The notes: generated by a model from the sequence alone, not told the origin. A stretch of DNA of 63,713 bases from an uncultured Eubacterium sp. (GCA_947089855.1 CAMUML010000021.1:1-63713), one strand, 5' to 3'. Shown: positions 46,925 to 56,519, numbered from the stretch's first letter. Translations and numbers: made by a program.

Positions 46925-48243
46925 TTCTGGTCAGGATTTGTGGAGCCTACCACAACTGCTGTCCCCAGAACTGCTTGTTCAACTCCTTATATTCCATATG
47001 CAGGTTCCTGGATGTACTTCCTTTTATATACTATATCAGCTTGTTTGCTGAAAGATGTGGCGGAACAGATACTAACAGGTGTATGTGGTCGCTGCCCACA
47101 TGTCCTGACAATATTTCTATTTCATTACTCTGACATGTCATGCGGCTCAGCTCCTTTGTCCTTACAGCTATCTTTCCAACTATTCCGGGTTTGCGGTATT
47201 TCGTGATCCATACCAGATGATATTTAATATCATGATGCTGGGGTCAAAAGCAGAAAATTTGTATTGCCGCCGCTGTAGCCACCGTCTTCTTTTCTGCGCA
47301 TGCGCCTTACGCCGCTCTCAATAACAGCCTGTTCAGACAGGCACCTTACAAACAGCTGGTACTGCGGGGCATCCTCAAAGGATGTCCCGCAGATGTCCAT
47401 AAAGGCATCACTGTCTTCCAGCAGTTTTTCAATGGTGTCTTCCATGGGAGTGCTTCTCTGGTGGTAAAACACCCTATTGTAATCATCCGGACCTGTGTAA
47501 GGCAGGAGGCCCTCATTTTTTTCCAGCAGCTCCGGACAGGATTTGGAAATATATATGGCGAGCTTGGAGATGCACGTGTAAACAAGCTCCATGCGGCTTA
47601 CAAAACGGATATTGGACGCAATCATCATGGAATCCATGTGGCGCACTCTGTCATTTACGCCCATAGTTTTTGCGATGCTCCTGGACGGGCCTTCCACACA
47701 GCCACGGTATAAATCAACGCCATGGGCGTTTTCATATTCATAGCAGCGTTTACGAAAGCGGCTGTTCTTGGAAGCCTGCTGTATGGAGGGCGTACTGCAG
47801 ATGCAGATCCAGCATAAGGTTTTCAACCATTTCATCGTCGGAATAGTCAAACAGCCCCTTGATAATCAGGGCGCCTACAATCACGTTCACTGGAGTGTTT
47901 GGCCGTGTCGCTCCATTTTCACTGTAGAGGACAGAAAAACGTTCCTCATCTATGGCTGGGAATATTTCATCCGCGAATATTTTTGAACTTGATTTTTCAA
48001 GGGCCCTTTTTTCCCTGTCCGTGAGGCCAAACAGGAAACTGCCATGCAGTGTGATCTGCCCATACTCATTTTTTTAATGCCATGATAAAGTCCTCATTCG
48101 TGATATATTTATTATATCATAAATAGGAGCGCACGGGATAAAAAAATCAAAATATGAAATTTTCAAGGTGATAAATCAAATGGGGCTTTTGCCCCCAGCA
48201 TCATTTCATACGTGCAATGTGACAATTTTCTGTAATTTTCCAT
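46925..48243 (-). mobile_element. IS200-type tnpA, interrupted and decayed
   Basis: On the minus strand GAGGTGAAG precedes ATG 48243, which begins MENYRKLSHCTYE, the N-terminus of a Y1 (HUH) IS200-type transposase. The frame is broken at about 48206 by another element. It resumes near 47233 with DIKYHLVWITKYRKPGIVG, the HUH motif GHVGSDHIHLLVSVPPHL, a stop near 47040, then YIKGSTSRNLHMEYKELNKQ. The transposase is dead. An upstream hairpin (48285-48304) resembles an IS200/IS605 end. Confidence 0.75.
47234..48205 (-). mobile_element. IS1182-like element, internally deleted, inside IS200 tnpA
   Basis: About 970 bp bounded by the inverted repeat GATGCTGGGGTCAAAAG at the left (47234-47250) and its near-perfect counterpart (CTTTTGCCCCCAGCATC, 48187-48203) at the right. 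Minus-strand frames encode an IS1182-type transposase N-terminus (LHGSFLFGLTDREKRALEKS, VNVIVGALIIKGLFDYSDDE) and middle (RFRKRCYEYENAHGVDLYRG, RRMRRKEDGGYSGGN). The C-terminal half is gone while the terminal repeat remains. Flanking ATGA appears on both sides, consistent with a target duplication. Confidence 0.7.
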
Positions 48244-48284
48244 ATCTTCACCTCAAATTTAATATTCCTTTTTTTACTTTATCT

Positions 48285-48304
48285 AAACCCGAAGCTATGG
48301 GTTT
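48285..48304. repeat. Hairpin at putative IS200 left end
   Basis: AAACCC (48285-48290), eight-base loop, GGGTTT (48299-48304). It lies about 40 bases upstream of the tnpA start, where IS200/IS605 elements carry a recognition hairpin. Confidence 0.5.
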
Positions 48305-48330
48305 TCCTAAGGGCAAGGGTTTTAACCCCA

Positions 48331-48828
48331 TTATACAGACAATAAGTACAGGCTGTCCGCCAGGACGCATACATTAAGACGTGGGTATTCCCTTTTCAGC
48401 TTTTTCGCCAGCCGTTTGAACGCTTTTGATTCATAGTCATTTTTAGAAACGCCCTCGTTTTCATTTTCAATGAATTCTGTGCCGATGCTGATAACAAAAG
48501 CATTTCCAAGTACAATCATATGTGCATCTCTCGTGTCCGTTTTAATTTTCATTCCCTGTTGGGTAAGCATCGTTGTCGGAGCAAGTATTACACATTTTAC
48601 CCATGCGTAAGTCAGCTGATTGTAGAGTGAGTAGCCCAGGCAGCCAGCCTCATAACCACACTGGACATCATAGTCATTATTCAATCCGAGTTTTTGCTTG
48701 AGATTTTCAATAAACGTTATAATATTTTTATAATCTGGCGTTACCTTAACCATAGCAAACACGAGGTCTTCCTCTCCGATCACTGGCTCCATTGCGCACA
48801 AAGTGTAATATGTGGTATGGACATCCAT
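48331..48828 (-). pseudogene. Chimeric transposase remnant (IS110 part plus other DDE part)
   Basis: 165-codon open frame. Residues 1-~105 (MDVHTTYYTLCAMEP, KCVILAPTTMLTQQGMKIKT, DTRDAHMI) are the N-terminal DEDD region of an IS110-type transposase whose own start has degenerated upstream. From ~residue 110 the sequence changes to VISIGTEFIENENEGVSKND and KRLAKKLKREYPRLNVCVLA, typical of an unrelated DDE transposase. Neither half is complete, so it should be inactive. It closes the IS cluster at the right border of the island. Confidence 0.65.
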
Positions 48829-49033
48829 TCCGATTTTTAGTATTCTTTTTATGTAAGTGGTCTCCTTTTGTATGCGGTTATCCCTATTACCATTGCTCTT
48901 ATCAAACTCTAGTGTACAGGTAAATCCACATTGTTACAAATGTGGGGTCACTTCATATTATCTAAAAAAGACTTTGGATAGGAAAACCAGGTAGTAGACT
49001 TGACACTGCCAACACACCCTAGGAGGTATAAAA

Positions 49034-49414
49034 ATGATACTTGAACAGCTCCCACAAAACTTTACAATCTGCCAAATTTCCCCATCATCCCTTACAGACG
49101 TAGACTTTACGGACACCTTTGTCTTCCTAAGCCGCACCGATGAAGAACTTTCCCTGGTATGCGAAACAAGCAAAACCCCAGCCAATACCCGCAACCGCGA
49201 CGATGGATGGCGGGCATTCCGCATACAAGGGCCGCTCAATTTTTCCTTAACAGGGATATTGTCATCCGTTGCATCCCTGCTGGCACAGGAACAGATTGCT
49301 ATCTTTGCAGTTTCTACCTACAATACCGACTATATTTTGGTCAAACAGCCAAATTTTAAACATGCAATGGCAGTGCTGTACCAAGCAGGCCATACCATTT
49401 TAGAAAGCCCATAA
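49034..49414 (+). CDS. ACT domain-containing protein
   Basis: 126-residue protein with a tandem-type ACT fold of the CASTOR/ACT_7 kind. A first half with TFVFLSRTDEELSLVCE is followed by GPLNFSLTGILSSVASLLAQ and AIFAVSTYNTDYILVKQPNF, ending AMAVLYQAGHTI. ACT domains bind amino acids; the ligand here is not known. AGGAGGT at 49021-49027 is an excellent ribosome site. Codon use returns to that of the core genome, so this marks the right edge of the inserted region. Confidence 0.8.
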   Translation: MILEQLPQNFTICQISPSSLTDVDFTDTFVFLSRTDEELSLVCETSKTPANTRNRDDGWRAFRIQGPLNFSLTGILSSVASLLAQEQIAIFAVSTYNTDYILVKQPNFKHAMAVLYQAGHTILESP

Positions 49415-49568
49415 ACGGTATCAAGAAAGTTTTACAGCAACCATGCTAAAAAATGACCCCAAATCACGTTTCCGTATGATTCAAGGAAGCCCTACCCGGA
49501 CTACTCAACTGAGCCAATCCTGCCTCCTGAATGCATTAGAAAAAATTTTTTGTCAAATTTTAGTAAAA

Positions 49569-49597
49569 TTGCAATAATTTGTTTACAAAAATATAAT
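49569..49597 (+). promoter_or_regulatory. Promoter of glgCD
   Basis: TTGCAA (49569-49574) and TATAAT (49592-49597) with 17 bases between. It is the best promoter match in the 397-base gap before glgC, giving a leader of about 205 bases. The upstream part 49415-49568 shows no gene. Confidence 0.6.
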
Positions 49598-49627
49598 AGT
49601 CATGTACAATAATAACAATTGGAACAT

Positions 49628-49663
49628 GCCTGTCCAAAATGCCATAAAGGATGGCGGACAGGC
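49628..49663 (+). promoter_or_regulatory. Two-tier hairpin in glgC leader
   Basis: GCCTGTCC (49628-49635) pairs perfectly with GGACAGGC (49656-49663), and inside it GCCAT pairs with ATGGC. It sits about 25 bases after the predicted transcription start, so it could influence glgC expression. No riboswitch family is recognised. Confidence 0.5.
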
Positions 49664-49811
49664 AGGTTCGAAGGCAGCAGGGGCTGCATGGCAGCTGGAG
49701 TATTTACTGTGGTATCTGCGGCAGGTTTTTGGTGCAGCAGAGTGCGGCATGGGTGCTGCGGATGCCTTGCAGGCCTGCGAAACTAAAGGTAATTAGAAAA
49801 GGAGACAAAAA

Positions 49812-51017
49812 ATGGGTAAAGAAATGATTGCTATGCTTCTTGCCGGTGGACAGGGCTCCCGCCTTTATGCGTTGACCCAGAAGCTGGCAAAACCTGCAGT
49901 TCCATTCGGCGGCAAATACCGGATTATCGATTTTCCGCTGTCTAACTGTGTAAACTCAGGAATCGATACGGTCGGTATTTTAACGCAGTACCAGCCGTTG
50001 GTATTAAATGAGTATATCGGAAATGGGCAGCCATGGGATCTTGACCGGCTGTATGGCGGCGTGCATGTACTTCCGCCATACCAGCAGGCATCGGGGTCAG
50101 ACTGGTATAAAGGGACAGCAAACGCGATATATCAGAACCTTTCTTTTATTGACCGTTACGACCCGGAATATGTCATTATCCTCTCCGGCGACCAGATCTG
50201 CAAGCAGGATTACAGCGATTTCCTCCGGTTCCATAAGGAGAAAAATGCAGAGTTCAGCGTAGCCGTTATGGAAGTGCCGTGGGAAGAGGCGCCAAGGTTT
50301 GGGCTGATGGTTGCGGATGAAAACGACAAAATTACAGAATTCCAGGAAAAACCAAAGGAGCCGAAGTCAAACCTTGCTTCGATGGGTATTTATATTTTCA
50401 ATTGGGATATTTTGCGCAAATATCTGGTAGAAGACGAAGCGGATCCGGATTCCGAAAATGATTTTGGAAACAACATTATTCCAAACCTGTTAAGGGATCA
50501 GCGTAGCATGTACGCTTACCACTTTAACGGATACTGGAAAGATGTCGGCACGATTTCTTCCTTATGGGAAGCAAATATGGAAGTGCTTGACCCGGAACAC
50601 AGCGGCATCAACCTGTTTGACGATGCTTGGAAGATTTACAGCCGAAACAGCGGTATGACCGGGCATAAGATCAATGCAGGCGCATTGGTTGAAAATGCTA
50701 TGATCACCGACGGCTGCAATATTTCCGGCAAAGTAAAACATTCTATCCTGTTTGCAGGCGTGAAAGTGGAAGAAGGCGCAGAAGTAGAAGATGCGGTTAT
50801 TATGGGCGGTACGATCATTAAGTCCGGTGCAAAGGTAAAACACTGCATCGTAGCAGAAAATGTAGTAATCGGAAAAGATGCTGTGGTAGGGCAGATGCCA
50901 GAGGGTGATGTGACGGGCGTTGCAACGGTCGGCCCTGGCGTTTATGTCGGCGATAACGCAGTAATCGGACCAGACGCTATGGTCAGTGACAATGTAAAGG
51001 ATGGTGACAAACAATGA
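49812..51017 (+). CDS. glgC: Glucose-1-phosphate adenylyltransferase GlgC
   Basis: 401-residue enzyme making ADP-glucose for glycogen. [20 protein letters not shown] is the nucleotide-binding loop, [41 protein letters not shown] and [20 protein letters not shown] are family motifs, and the C-terminal left-handed beta-helix begins near residue 285. AAAAGGAGA precedes the ATG. Overlaps glgD by ATGA at 51014-51017. No glgA or glgP lies in the window. Confidence 0.96.
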   Translation: MGKEMIAMLLAGGQGSRLYALTQKLAKPAVPFGGKYRIIDFPLSNCVNSGIDTVGILTQYQPLVLNEYIGNGQPWDLDRLYGGVHVLPPYQQASGSDWYKGTANAIYQNLSFIDRYDPEYVIILSGDQICKQDYSDFLRFHKEKNAEFSVAVMEVPWEEAPRFGLMVADENDKITEFQEKPKEPKSNLASMGIYIFNWDILRKYLVEDEADPDSENDFGNNIIPNLLRDQRSMYAYHFNGYWKDVGTISSLWEANMEVLDPEHSGINLFDDAWKIYSRNSGMTGHKINAGALVENAMITDGCNISGKVKHSILFAGVKVEEGAEVEDAVIMGGTIIKSGAKVKHCIVAENVVIGKDAVVGQMPEGDVTGVATVGPGVYVGDNAVIGPDAMVSDNVKDGDKQ

Positions 51018-52156
51018 TAAATACCAATACGAATGCACTGGGCATTATATTCCCAAATGTTTATGATGAGCTTGTATCTGAGCTGACCAGCGAGCGGCTG
51101 ATGGCTTCCATTCCGTTTGCAGGCCGTTACCGTTTAATTGATTTTGTATTGTCCAGCATGGCAAACTGCGGGATTGACAATATTACAGTATTAGTACGTG
51201 AAAATTATTTTTCACTGTTAGACCACCTTGGCTCCGGCCGTGAATGGGATTTGACGCGCAAAAACGGCGGGTTAAATATTTTCCCTCCATTTGCGCAGAA
51301 AAATATGGGCGTATATGGCGGTAAAGTCGGTATGCTGGAAAGTATCGTCGGCTTCTTAAAATCGCAGAAAGAAAAATACATTATTATGGCAGATGCGAAC
51401 ATCGCATTTAATTTTGATTTTAAGGCATTGCTGGACGCACATATAGAAAGCGGTGCAGATGTTACGGCTGCCTATACAAAAGAAGCTTTGCCGGCGGGCC
51501 TGCTGGAATCAGAAGACATCCGCAAAGCTATGTACTATACGTTAGACCTGGAAAACGGGCAGGTAAAGAAAATACATATCAATTCCAAAGAAAAAGGCCC
51601 GCAGAATTATTCCATGAATATTTACGTATTTGAACGGGAACGCTTAATCCAGCTTGTAGACGAGGCATTTATTGGTGGCGGCGTATACTTGGAACGTGAT
51701 ATTTTGGTACCAAAGCTTGGTGAACTGAATATCCAGGGCTATGAATACAAAGAGTACGTAGCACGTGTCAGCAGCCTAAAGACCTACTTTGATGAAAACA
51801 TGAAACTTTTAGACAATGCAAACCTGGAAGCATTGTTCGACAGAAGCCCGATCTATACCAAGATCCGTGACGATAACCCGACACGCTATATCAACGGCTC
51901 CAAAGCCAAAAATGTAATGGTAGCTGACGGCTGTGTCATCGAAGGCGAAATCGAAAACTGCATCTTGTTCCGTGGCGTTAAGATTGGCAAAGGCGCAAAA
52001 GTTAAGAATGCCATTTTAATGCAGGATACGGTAATTGAAGAAGGCGTAGAGGCAGAATTTGTTATAACAGACAAAAAAGTCAAGATTTCCAAAGATAAAG
52101 AGATCAAAGGCACAGATACCTTCCCGATATACGTATCAAAACGGCAGGTTGTGTAA
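51014..52156 (+). CDS. glgD: Glucose-1-phosphate adenylyltransferase subunit GlgD
   Basis: 380-residue paralogue of GlgC. The N-terminus ([20 protein letters not shown]) lacks the GGxGxRL catalytic loop but keeps [20 protein letters not shown] and the beta-helix end. In Firmicutes GlgD associates with GlgC and alters its activity. Translationally coupled to glgC, and the pair is closed by a strong terminator 150 bases downstream. Confidence 0.94.
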   Translation: MINTNTNALGIIFPNVYDELVSELTSERLMASIPFAGRYRLIDFVLSSMANCGIDNITVLVRENYFSLLDHLGSGREWDLTRKNGGLNIFPPFAQKNMGVYGGKVGMLESIVGFLKSQKEKYIIMADANIAFNFDFKALLDAHIESGADVTAAYTKEALPAGLLESEDIRKAMYYTLDLENGQVKKIHINSKEKGPQNYSMNIYVFERERLIQLVDEAFIGGGVYLERDILVPKLGELNIQGYEYKEYVARVSSLKTYFDENMKLLDNANLEALFDRSPIYTKIRDDNPTRYINGSKAKNVMVADGCVIEGEIENCILFRGVKIGKGAKVKNAILMQDTVIEEGVEAEFVITDKKVKISKDKEIKGTDTFPIYVSKRQVV

Positions 52157-52305
52157 ATGATACTGCAGGCCGCCAGAATGCACAGCAATGTAACCAAGAG
52201 AGTGCCTGGCTGGCAGTCTGCAATCGGGTTATACTGTAAATTTAACGGATGTGCAGTATAAATACCAGCGTCTGCCCTGCCGGGACAGGATGGGGCAGCA
52301 TCTAA

Positions 52306-52339
52306 GGAAAGGGGAGGGTAAAGCTCCCCTTTCCTTTTT
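52306..52339 (+). terminator. Terminator of glgCD
   Basis: GGAAAGGGGA (52306-52315), nine-base loop, TCCCCTTTCC (52325-52334) then TTTTT: a perfect 10-bp intrinsic terminator. Confidence 0.9.
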
Positions 52340-52344
52340 GTTTG

Positions 52345-52500
52345 TGGCTGCGGGGACACCGGATGGCGGGGCGGTGGGCTGGCTTCCAGCTCAAGCATTC
52401 TGCATTTACACAGTGGTACCGGACGGGCGCCCCTGGCTAATGCCAGCAGCTACAGGCGCCGCTTCGGCTGCGCCTGGCCTTCTAGCAGAATATAACTTAG
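52345..52500. repeat. Palindromic repeat family, copy 1
   Basis: GGACACCGGATGGCGGGGCGG, then AAGCATTCTG (52394-52403), CAGTGGTACCGGACGG (52411-52426), an inner hairpin pairing CAGGCGC with GCGCCTG, and GCAGAAT (52485-52491) closing ATTCTGC. The same ordered motifs occur in copy 2 (55998-56190), and part of them in copy 3 (62421-62654). Confidence 0.65.
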
Positions 52501-52697
52501 GCTCTTTCCGGCTGAAATTCAGCTATGCAAAACCTTGAATTATTAGGTGTTTTCTGATACATGGGCGAAACCAGATAGGGATAAAGGTATACTGGAAAAA
52601 ATTTTAATATTATTTTTTCTATTTCGCATGATTTTATTGATTTTCTTTTAAAAATCGCATACAATAAGAATAACCTAAACAAAAGGAGGATTTTTCC

Positions 52698-52925
52698 ATG
52701 GTTGTTACAGCGACAGAATTTAAAGCTAACTTCGGAAAGTACCTTGAATTAATTGCCAAGGAAGATATTTTTATTACTCGTAATGGCAAAACGGTTGCTA
52801 AAGTTGTAAATCCCCAAATTTCTGCGGTGGATTCCTTGCGTGGAATGCTTAGTGGTATTTCTTCTGATATAGATATGGATTCTTTGCGAGAGGAGCGTCT
52901 GTTAAAATATGAAAATAATGTGTGA
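52698..52925 (+). CDS. Phd/YefM-type antitoxin
   Basis: 75-residue antitoxin of a type II toxin-antitoxin pair. VTATEFKANFGKYLELIAKE then DIFITRNGKTVAKVV is the Phd-fold DNA-binding domain; the acidic C-terminus should wrap the toxin. AGGAGG lies before the ATG, and the end of the gene overlaps the PIN toxin start by 17 bases. Such antitoxins usually repress their own promoter. Confidence 0.88.
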   Translation: MVVTATEFKANFGKYLELIAKEDIFITRNGKTVAKVVNPQISAVDSLRGMLSGISSDIDMDSLREERLLKYENNV

Positions 52926-53322
52926 TACAAATGTAATCATTGATGTGTTATTGGAAAGGGAGCCTTTTATAGAAGATTCTTACAAAGTTTTAAAGCTTTG
53001 TGAAGAACACAAAATAGACGGTTTTGTATCAGCATCTTCTGTTACCGACATCTACTATCTTGTAAAAAAATATACTCATAGCACTGATATGGCATATAAG
53101 GCAGTCGGAAAACTTTTGGAGATTGTCAAAGTATGCAGTGTTACTAACAATGATATTCTTATTGCATTTCAGAAAAAGGCAAAGGATTTCGAGGATTGTC
53201 TTGTTGCTACTTGCGCCCAATCTATACATTGTGATTGTATTGCCACCCGAAACAAAAGAGATTTTGAAGGATTTGGTATTCCTGCGTATACCCCAATGGA
53301 AATCCTTTTGCAAATCATGTAA
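52909..53322 (+). CDS. PIN domain toxin (VapC-like ribonuclease)
   Basis: 137-residue PIN-fold nuclease. MCDTNVIIDVLLER gives the first two acidic residues (D6, D12), SASSVTDIYYLVKKY the next motif, KDFEDCLVATCA the Asp/Glu of the active site, and ATRNKRDFEG the last. The ATG lies within the antitoxin gene. As a pair they form a plausible stability or stress module. It could cleave tRNA or other RNA; the target is unknown. Confidence 0.87.
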   Translation: MKIMCDTNVIIDVLLEREPFIEDSYKVLKLCEEHKIDGFVSASSVTDIYYLVKKYTHSTDMAYKAVGKLLEIVKVCSVTNNDILIAFQKKAKDFEDCLVATCAQSIHCDCIATRNKRDFEGFGIPAYTPMEILLQIM

Positions 53323-53593
53323 TACATATTTATAGAAGCTTTTCTATGGGCAATGTCATAAATATTAAACATAATTTTCGAGTTTTCTCCTTATCCAGTT
53401 TCATTCATCAGTTATTTTCCAACACAGCAAATAGCCAGGGCTTCCATTATGGCCCGTTTGAATTGCTTAACCAGCCTTTTGTTTTACCACAGTTTCCATT
53501 GTGGCCTACATAAAGCCTGGAAAAGCCCGCCCGCCGCCCCCTCATCCGGCGTCCTGCCTCCACCGCCCCTTTTTGTTTATTTTTTAACATTTC

Positions 53594-53622
53594 TTGAATC
53601 TCCTCCCAATAAGGTTTATAAT
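53594..53622 (+). promoter_or_regulatory. Promoter of ackA
   Basis: TTGAAT (53594-53599), 17 bases, TATAAT (53617-53622), about 40 bases before the ackA ATG. The 53323-53593 stretch carries no gene; a short hairpin (CCACA/TGTGG near 53500) is seen. Confidence 0.7.
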
Positions 53623-53663
53623 ACAAATGCTTATGCAATCAAATTCGTAGAAGGAGAAGGAAC

Positions 53664-54854
53664 ATGAATGTATTAGTCATTAACTGCGGCAGCTCATCCT
53701 TGAAATACCAGGTGATCCACGCAGAAACAGAAAACGTCCTTGCAAAAGGGCTGTGCGAACGTATCGGAATTGACGGAAGGCTGGTTTATGAACCGGCAGG
53801 CGGGGAAAAAGAAATTACGCAGGCGGATATGCCGACGCATAAACAAGCCATCCAAATGGTCATTGATGCACTGGTAAACGAAAAGACCGGTATAATCAAA
53901 AGCCTGGACGAAATCGGTGCAGTTGGCCACCGGATCGTACATGGCGGAGAAAAATTTGCATCATCCGCCCTTATCACAGATGAAATGCTTAAGGTAGTGG
54001 AGGAATGCTCAGACCTTGCACCGCTGCATAACCCGGCAAATTTAATTGGTATCCGTGCATGCAAGGAATTGATGCCAAATACCCCAATGGCAGGCGTATT
54101 TGATACCGCATTCCACCAGACGATGCCGCAGGAAGCGTACCTGTATGGCGTCCCATATGAGTATTATGAAAAATATGCAGTCCGCAAATATGGGTTCCAC
54201 GGCACCAGCCATAGCTATGTGTCAAAACGTGCCGCAGCAATCCTGGACAAGCCTTATGAATCCCTTAAGACGATTGTGTGCCACCTTGGCAACGGCGCGT
54301 CTATCTGTGCGGTAAAAAACGGAAAATCCGTAGATACCTCTATGGGCTTATCCCCGCTGGAGGGGCTTGTGATGGGCACCCGTTCCGGCGACATCGACCC
54401 ATCTGCAGTAGAATTTATTGCGAAAAAAGAAGGGCTTGATATGGCGGGCATTTTAAATGTTTTAAATAAAAAGTCCGGTGTAATGGGCTTATCCGGCGTA
54501 TCCTCCGATTTCCGCGATTTGGAAGCTGCAGAAAAGGAAGGGAACAAACGTGCGGCAACTGCACAGCAGGTATTTAATTACCGTGTATTGAAATACATAG
54601 GCGCTTATGCTGCGGCTATGAACGGGGTAGACTGCATCTGCTTTACGGCAGGGGTCGGTGAAAACAACGGTGTGATCCGTAAGGAAATCTGCCAAAGCCT
54701 TTCCTACCTTGGCGTTGCAATCGATGACGAAGCAAACAGCAAGCGCGGCCAAGAGGTTGTGATTTCTACGCCGGAATCCAAAGTTAAGGTACTGGTAGTG
54801 CCAACAAACGAAGAATTGGCGATCGCACGGGAAACAGTGGCGCTGTTAAAATAA
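53664..54854 (+). CDS. ackA: Acetate kinase
   Basis: 396-residue ASKHA-fold kinase, interconverting acetate + ATP and acetyl phosphate + ADP in fermentative energy conservation. [17 protein letters not shown] opens it; [39 protein letters not shown] and [13 protein letters not shown] are family signatures. GAAGGAGAAGGA precedes the ATG and a good promoter lies upstream. Phosphotransacetylase (pta), its usual partner, is not adjacent. Confidence 0.97.
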   Translation: MNVLVINCGSSSLKYQVIHAETENVLAKGLCERIGIDGRLVYEPAGGEKEITQADMPTHKQAIQMVIDALVNEKTGIIKSLDEIGAVGHRIVHGGEKFASSALITDEMLKVVEECSDLAPLHNPANLIGIRACKELMPNTPMAGVFDTAFHQTMPQEAYLYGVPYEYYEKYAVRKYGFHGTSHSYVSKRAAAILDKPYESLKTIVCHLGNGASICAVKNGKSVDTSMGLSPLEGLVMGTRSGDIDPSAVEFIAKKEGLDMAGILNVLNKKSGVMGLSGVSSDFRDLEAAEKEGNKRAATAQQVFNYRVLKYIGAYAAAMNGVDCICFTAGVGENNGVIRKEICQSLSYLGVAIDDEANSKRGQEVVISTPESKVKVLVVPTNEELAIARETVALLK

Positions 54855-54869
54855 AAACCCATTTGCATA

Positions 54870-54898
54870 TTGACAAATAATTCACACTTCGTTATACT
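54870..54898 (+). promoter_or_regulatory. Promoter of yceD-rpmF
   Basis: TTGACA (54870-54875), 17 bases, TATACT (54893-54898): near consensus, 68 bases before the yceD ATG. It would drive yceD-rpmF separately from ackA. Confidence 0.75.
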
Positions 54899-54966
54899 TT
54901 TTAGAGCGTGTTGAAAAACCATATATTGTATTTTGAAATACGCTTCCACAAGAATAGGAGTATACT

Positions 54967-55554
54967 ATGGTTTTAGATATTTCAGCGATCTGCTCCAAGG
55001 AAGGCGCGGAAGAAGAAAAAGAAGTTCATATTGATATGGAGTCTGTGAAGTCTAAAATGGGTGTGTTTCCTATTATAAGCAAAGAACCGTTCAGGCTGCA
55101 TCTGGCCAATCTGGAAAACAGGTGGCTGCTGCTTACCGGCAGCCTTCAAATAGTGGTTTCCATTCCATGTGACCGCTGCTTGGCCGACGTCCCAACCAGC
55201 CTGCATCTGGCAATTGAAAAAAAACTTTTGCTCGAAGATGCCGGCAGCCCATCCCAACCAGCCGCAGCAGGCGGCAAGGAAGGCCCGGGCAATGGGGGAG
55301 GGCTGGCGCCGGACGCAGAGGAACGTTTGGAACAGGGCCAATACCTGCATGGATGCCAGCTGGATATAGACCGGCTGGTATATGGAGAGCTGTTGACTGT
55401 ATGGCCAATGAAGACGCTGTGCCGGGTAGATTGCAAAGGTATCTGCAGCAAGTGTGGTGCAAACCGCAACGAGGGGGACTGCGGCTGTAACCAGGCAGTG
55501 CCGAATATACGTATGGCGGCGTTTCAAGATGTGTTTGACAGCATAAAAGAGTAA
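54967..55554 (+). CDS. YceD family protein (DUF177)
   Basis: 195-residue DUF177 protein, commonly encoded just before rpmF. CDRCLADVPTSLHLAIEKKL and the C-terminal CRVDCKGICSKCGANRNEGDC carry two sets of cysteines, likely a metal site. Family members have been linked to 23S rRNA/ribosome assembly, but the mechanism is unclear. AATAGGAG precedes the ATG, and a strong promoter lies upstream. A ~30-residue insert of low complexity (residues ~95-122) is unusual. Confidence 0.85.
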   Translation: MVLDISAICSKEGAEEEKEVHIDMESVKSKMGVFPIISKEPFRLHLANLENRWLLLTGSLQIVVSIPCDRCLADVPTSLHLAIEKKLLLEDAGSPSQPAAAGGKEGPGNGGGLAPDAEERLEQGQYLHGCQLDIDRLVYGELLTVWPMKTLCRVDCKGICSKCGANRNEGDCGCNQAVPNIRMAAFQDVFDSIKE

Positions 55555-55569
55555 GGAGGTGTAAACAAG

Positions 55570-55749
55570 ATGTCAATTTGTCCAAAGAATAAAAGTTCTA
55601 AGAGCCGGAGGGATAAAAGGCGGGCGAACTGGAAGATGAAGATCCCTACCTTAGTAAAATGCAGCAAATGTGGGGAACTTATGGTACCACATAGGGTTTG
55701 CAAACACTGCGGGTCTTACAATAAAAAAGAGATTATTGCAATGGATTAA
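55570..55749 (+). CDS. rpmF: 50S ribosomal protein L32
   Basis: 59-residue ribosomal protein. It begins MSICPKNKSSKSRRDKRRAN and holds zinc-binding pairs CSKC and CKHC (VKCSKCGELMVPHRVCKHCG). AAGGAGGT at 55554-55561 gives a strong ribosome site, overlapping the yceD stop. A terminator follows 12 bases after the stop. Confidence 0.95.
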   Translation: MSICPKNKSSKSRRDKRRANWKMKIPTLVKCSKCGELMVPHRVCKHCGSYNKKEIIAMD

Positions 55750-55760
55750 TGGTGTTGGAA

Positions 55761-55791
55761 GGCTTTACGGGGTTATGCCGTAAAGCCTTTT
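55761..55791 (+). terminator. Terminator after rpmF
   Basis: GGCTTTACGG (55761-55770), seven-base loop, CCGTAAAGCC (55778-55787), then TTTT: perfect 10-bp stem. Confidence 0.9.
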
Positions 55792-55997
55792 CCTTTATAG
55801 AATTTGCAGTTGGCTGAATGGAGCGGCGTCCCACTCCCCACAAATAGTTGCTATTCACGGACCAATGTCATTTGCTTAAGCGTAACCGTTCAGATAGGGT
55901 GTTATACTCACGGGCGATAAAGTTTACCATATGATGTAAGATAAAGACGCTCATGAGTCGGTGTTACTTGGCAAATTTTAGTGTTTGCCAGTATACA

Positions 55998-56190
55998 TTG
56001 TAGCCTCCCGGACACCAGATGAGGGGGCGGCCCTGTCCCATTGTTCCGGTTCCGGGATGTAAGAAGCCCTAAGCATCCTGCGTCCGTCCGGTACCACTGC
56101 CTGGGCGCAGGATACTTAGGGCCCCTTACATTCTGGAGCCGAAACAGCCAGGTAGGCAGCGGCCCCCATCCGGTGTCCGGGAGGCCACAA
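55998..56190. repeat. 193-bp palindromic repeat (family copy 2) in the rpmF-plsX gap
   Basis: TTGTAGCCTCCCGGACACC (55998-56016) is inverted at 56172-56190 with one mismatch; further in, CCTAAGCATCCTGCG pairs with CGCAGGATACTTAGG. It carries the inverted CCGTCCGGTACCACTG (56084-56099) that is exactly present in copy 1. An outer, weaker inverted pair (around 55853-55875 and 56295-56325, CTATTCACGG versus CCGTGAATA) suggests a still larger nested structure. The remaining gap (55792-56519) holds no gene. Confidence 0.75.
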
Positions 56191-56519
56191 TTAACAGCGT
56201 TGCTGGTTAGGAATTTTCTGGGCCAGGCTGTGTGAGGGATTTCTTAACTCAATGACATTGATTTACGGCCTAGGGGCCACTCTAACCATTCGGTAAATGT
56301 ACATTCCTGGCCCGTGAATAATACCCCCAAATCAATCCTTTTGTGTTTTTGCATACATTTGATATTGATTTATAGAATCACATATAGTATATTGTAAATG
56401 ATTTCCTTAACAATTTTTAAATAAATACATCCATAATTTAACAAATTTATTACAGCATACCCGAAGCGGAACATCCTGTTATGCGAAAAGGGCATCTGCA
56501 ATAAAAATAGGAGGGCCTC

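Noticed and set aside
46847-47206. 119-codon plus-strand frame at the right border of the island
   Set aside because: It lies opposite the decayed IS200-type transposase whose HUH motif is readable on the minus strand.
49602-49796. 64-codon open frame in the glgC leader
   Set aside because: Its ATG coincides with the predicted transcription start, there is no ribosome site, and the region is better explained by a hairpin leader.
53447-53638. Minus-strand 63-codon frame before ackA
   Set aside because: It covers the ackA promoter, has no ribosome site and shows no recognisable domain.
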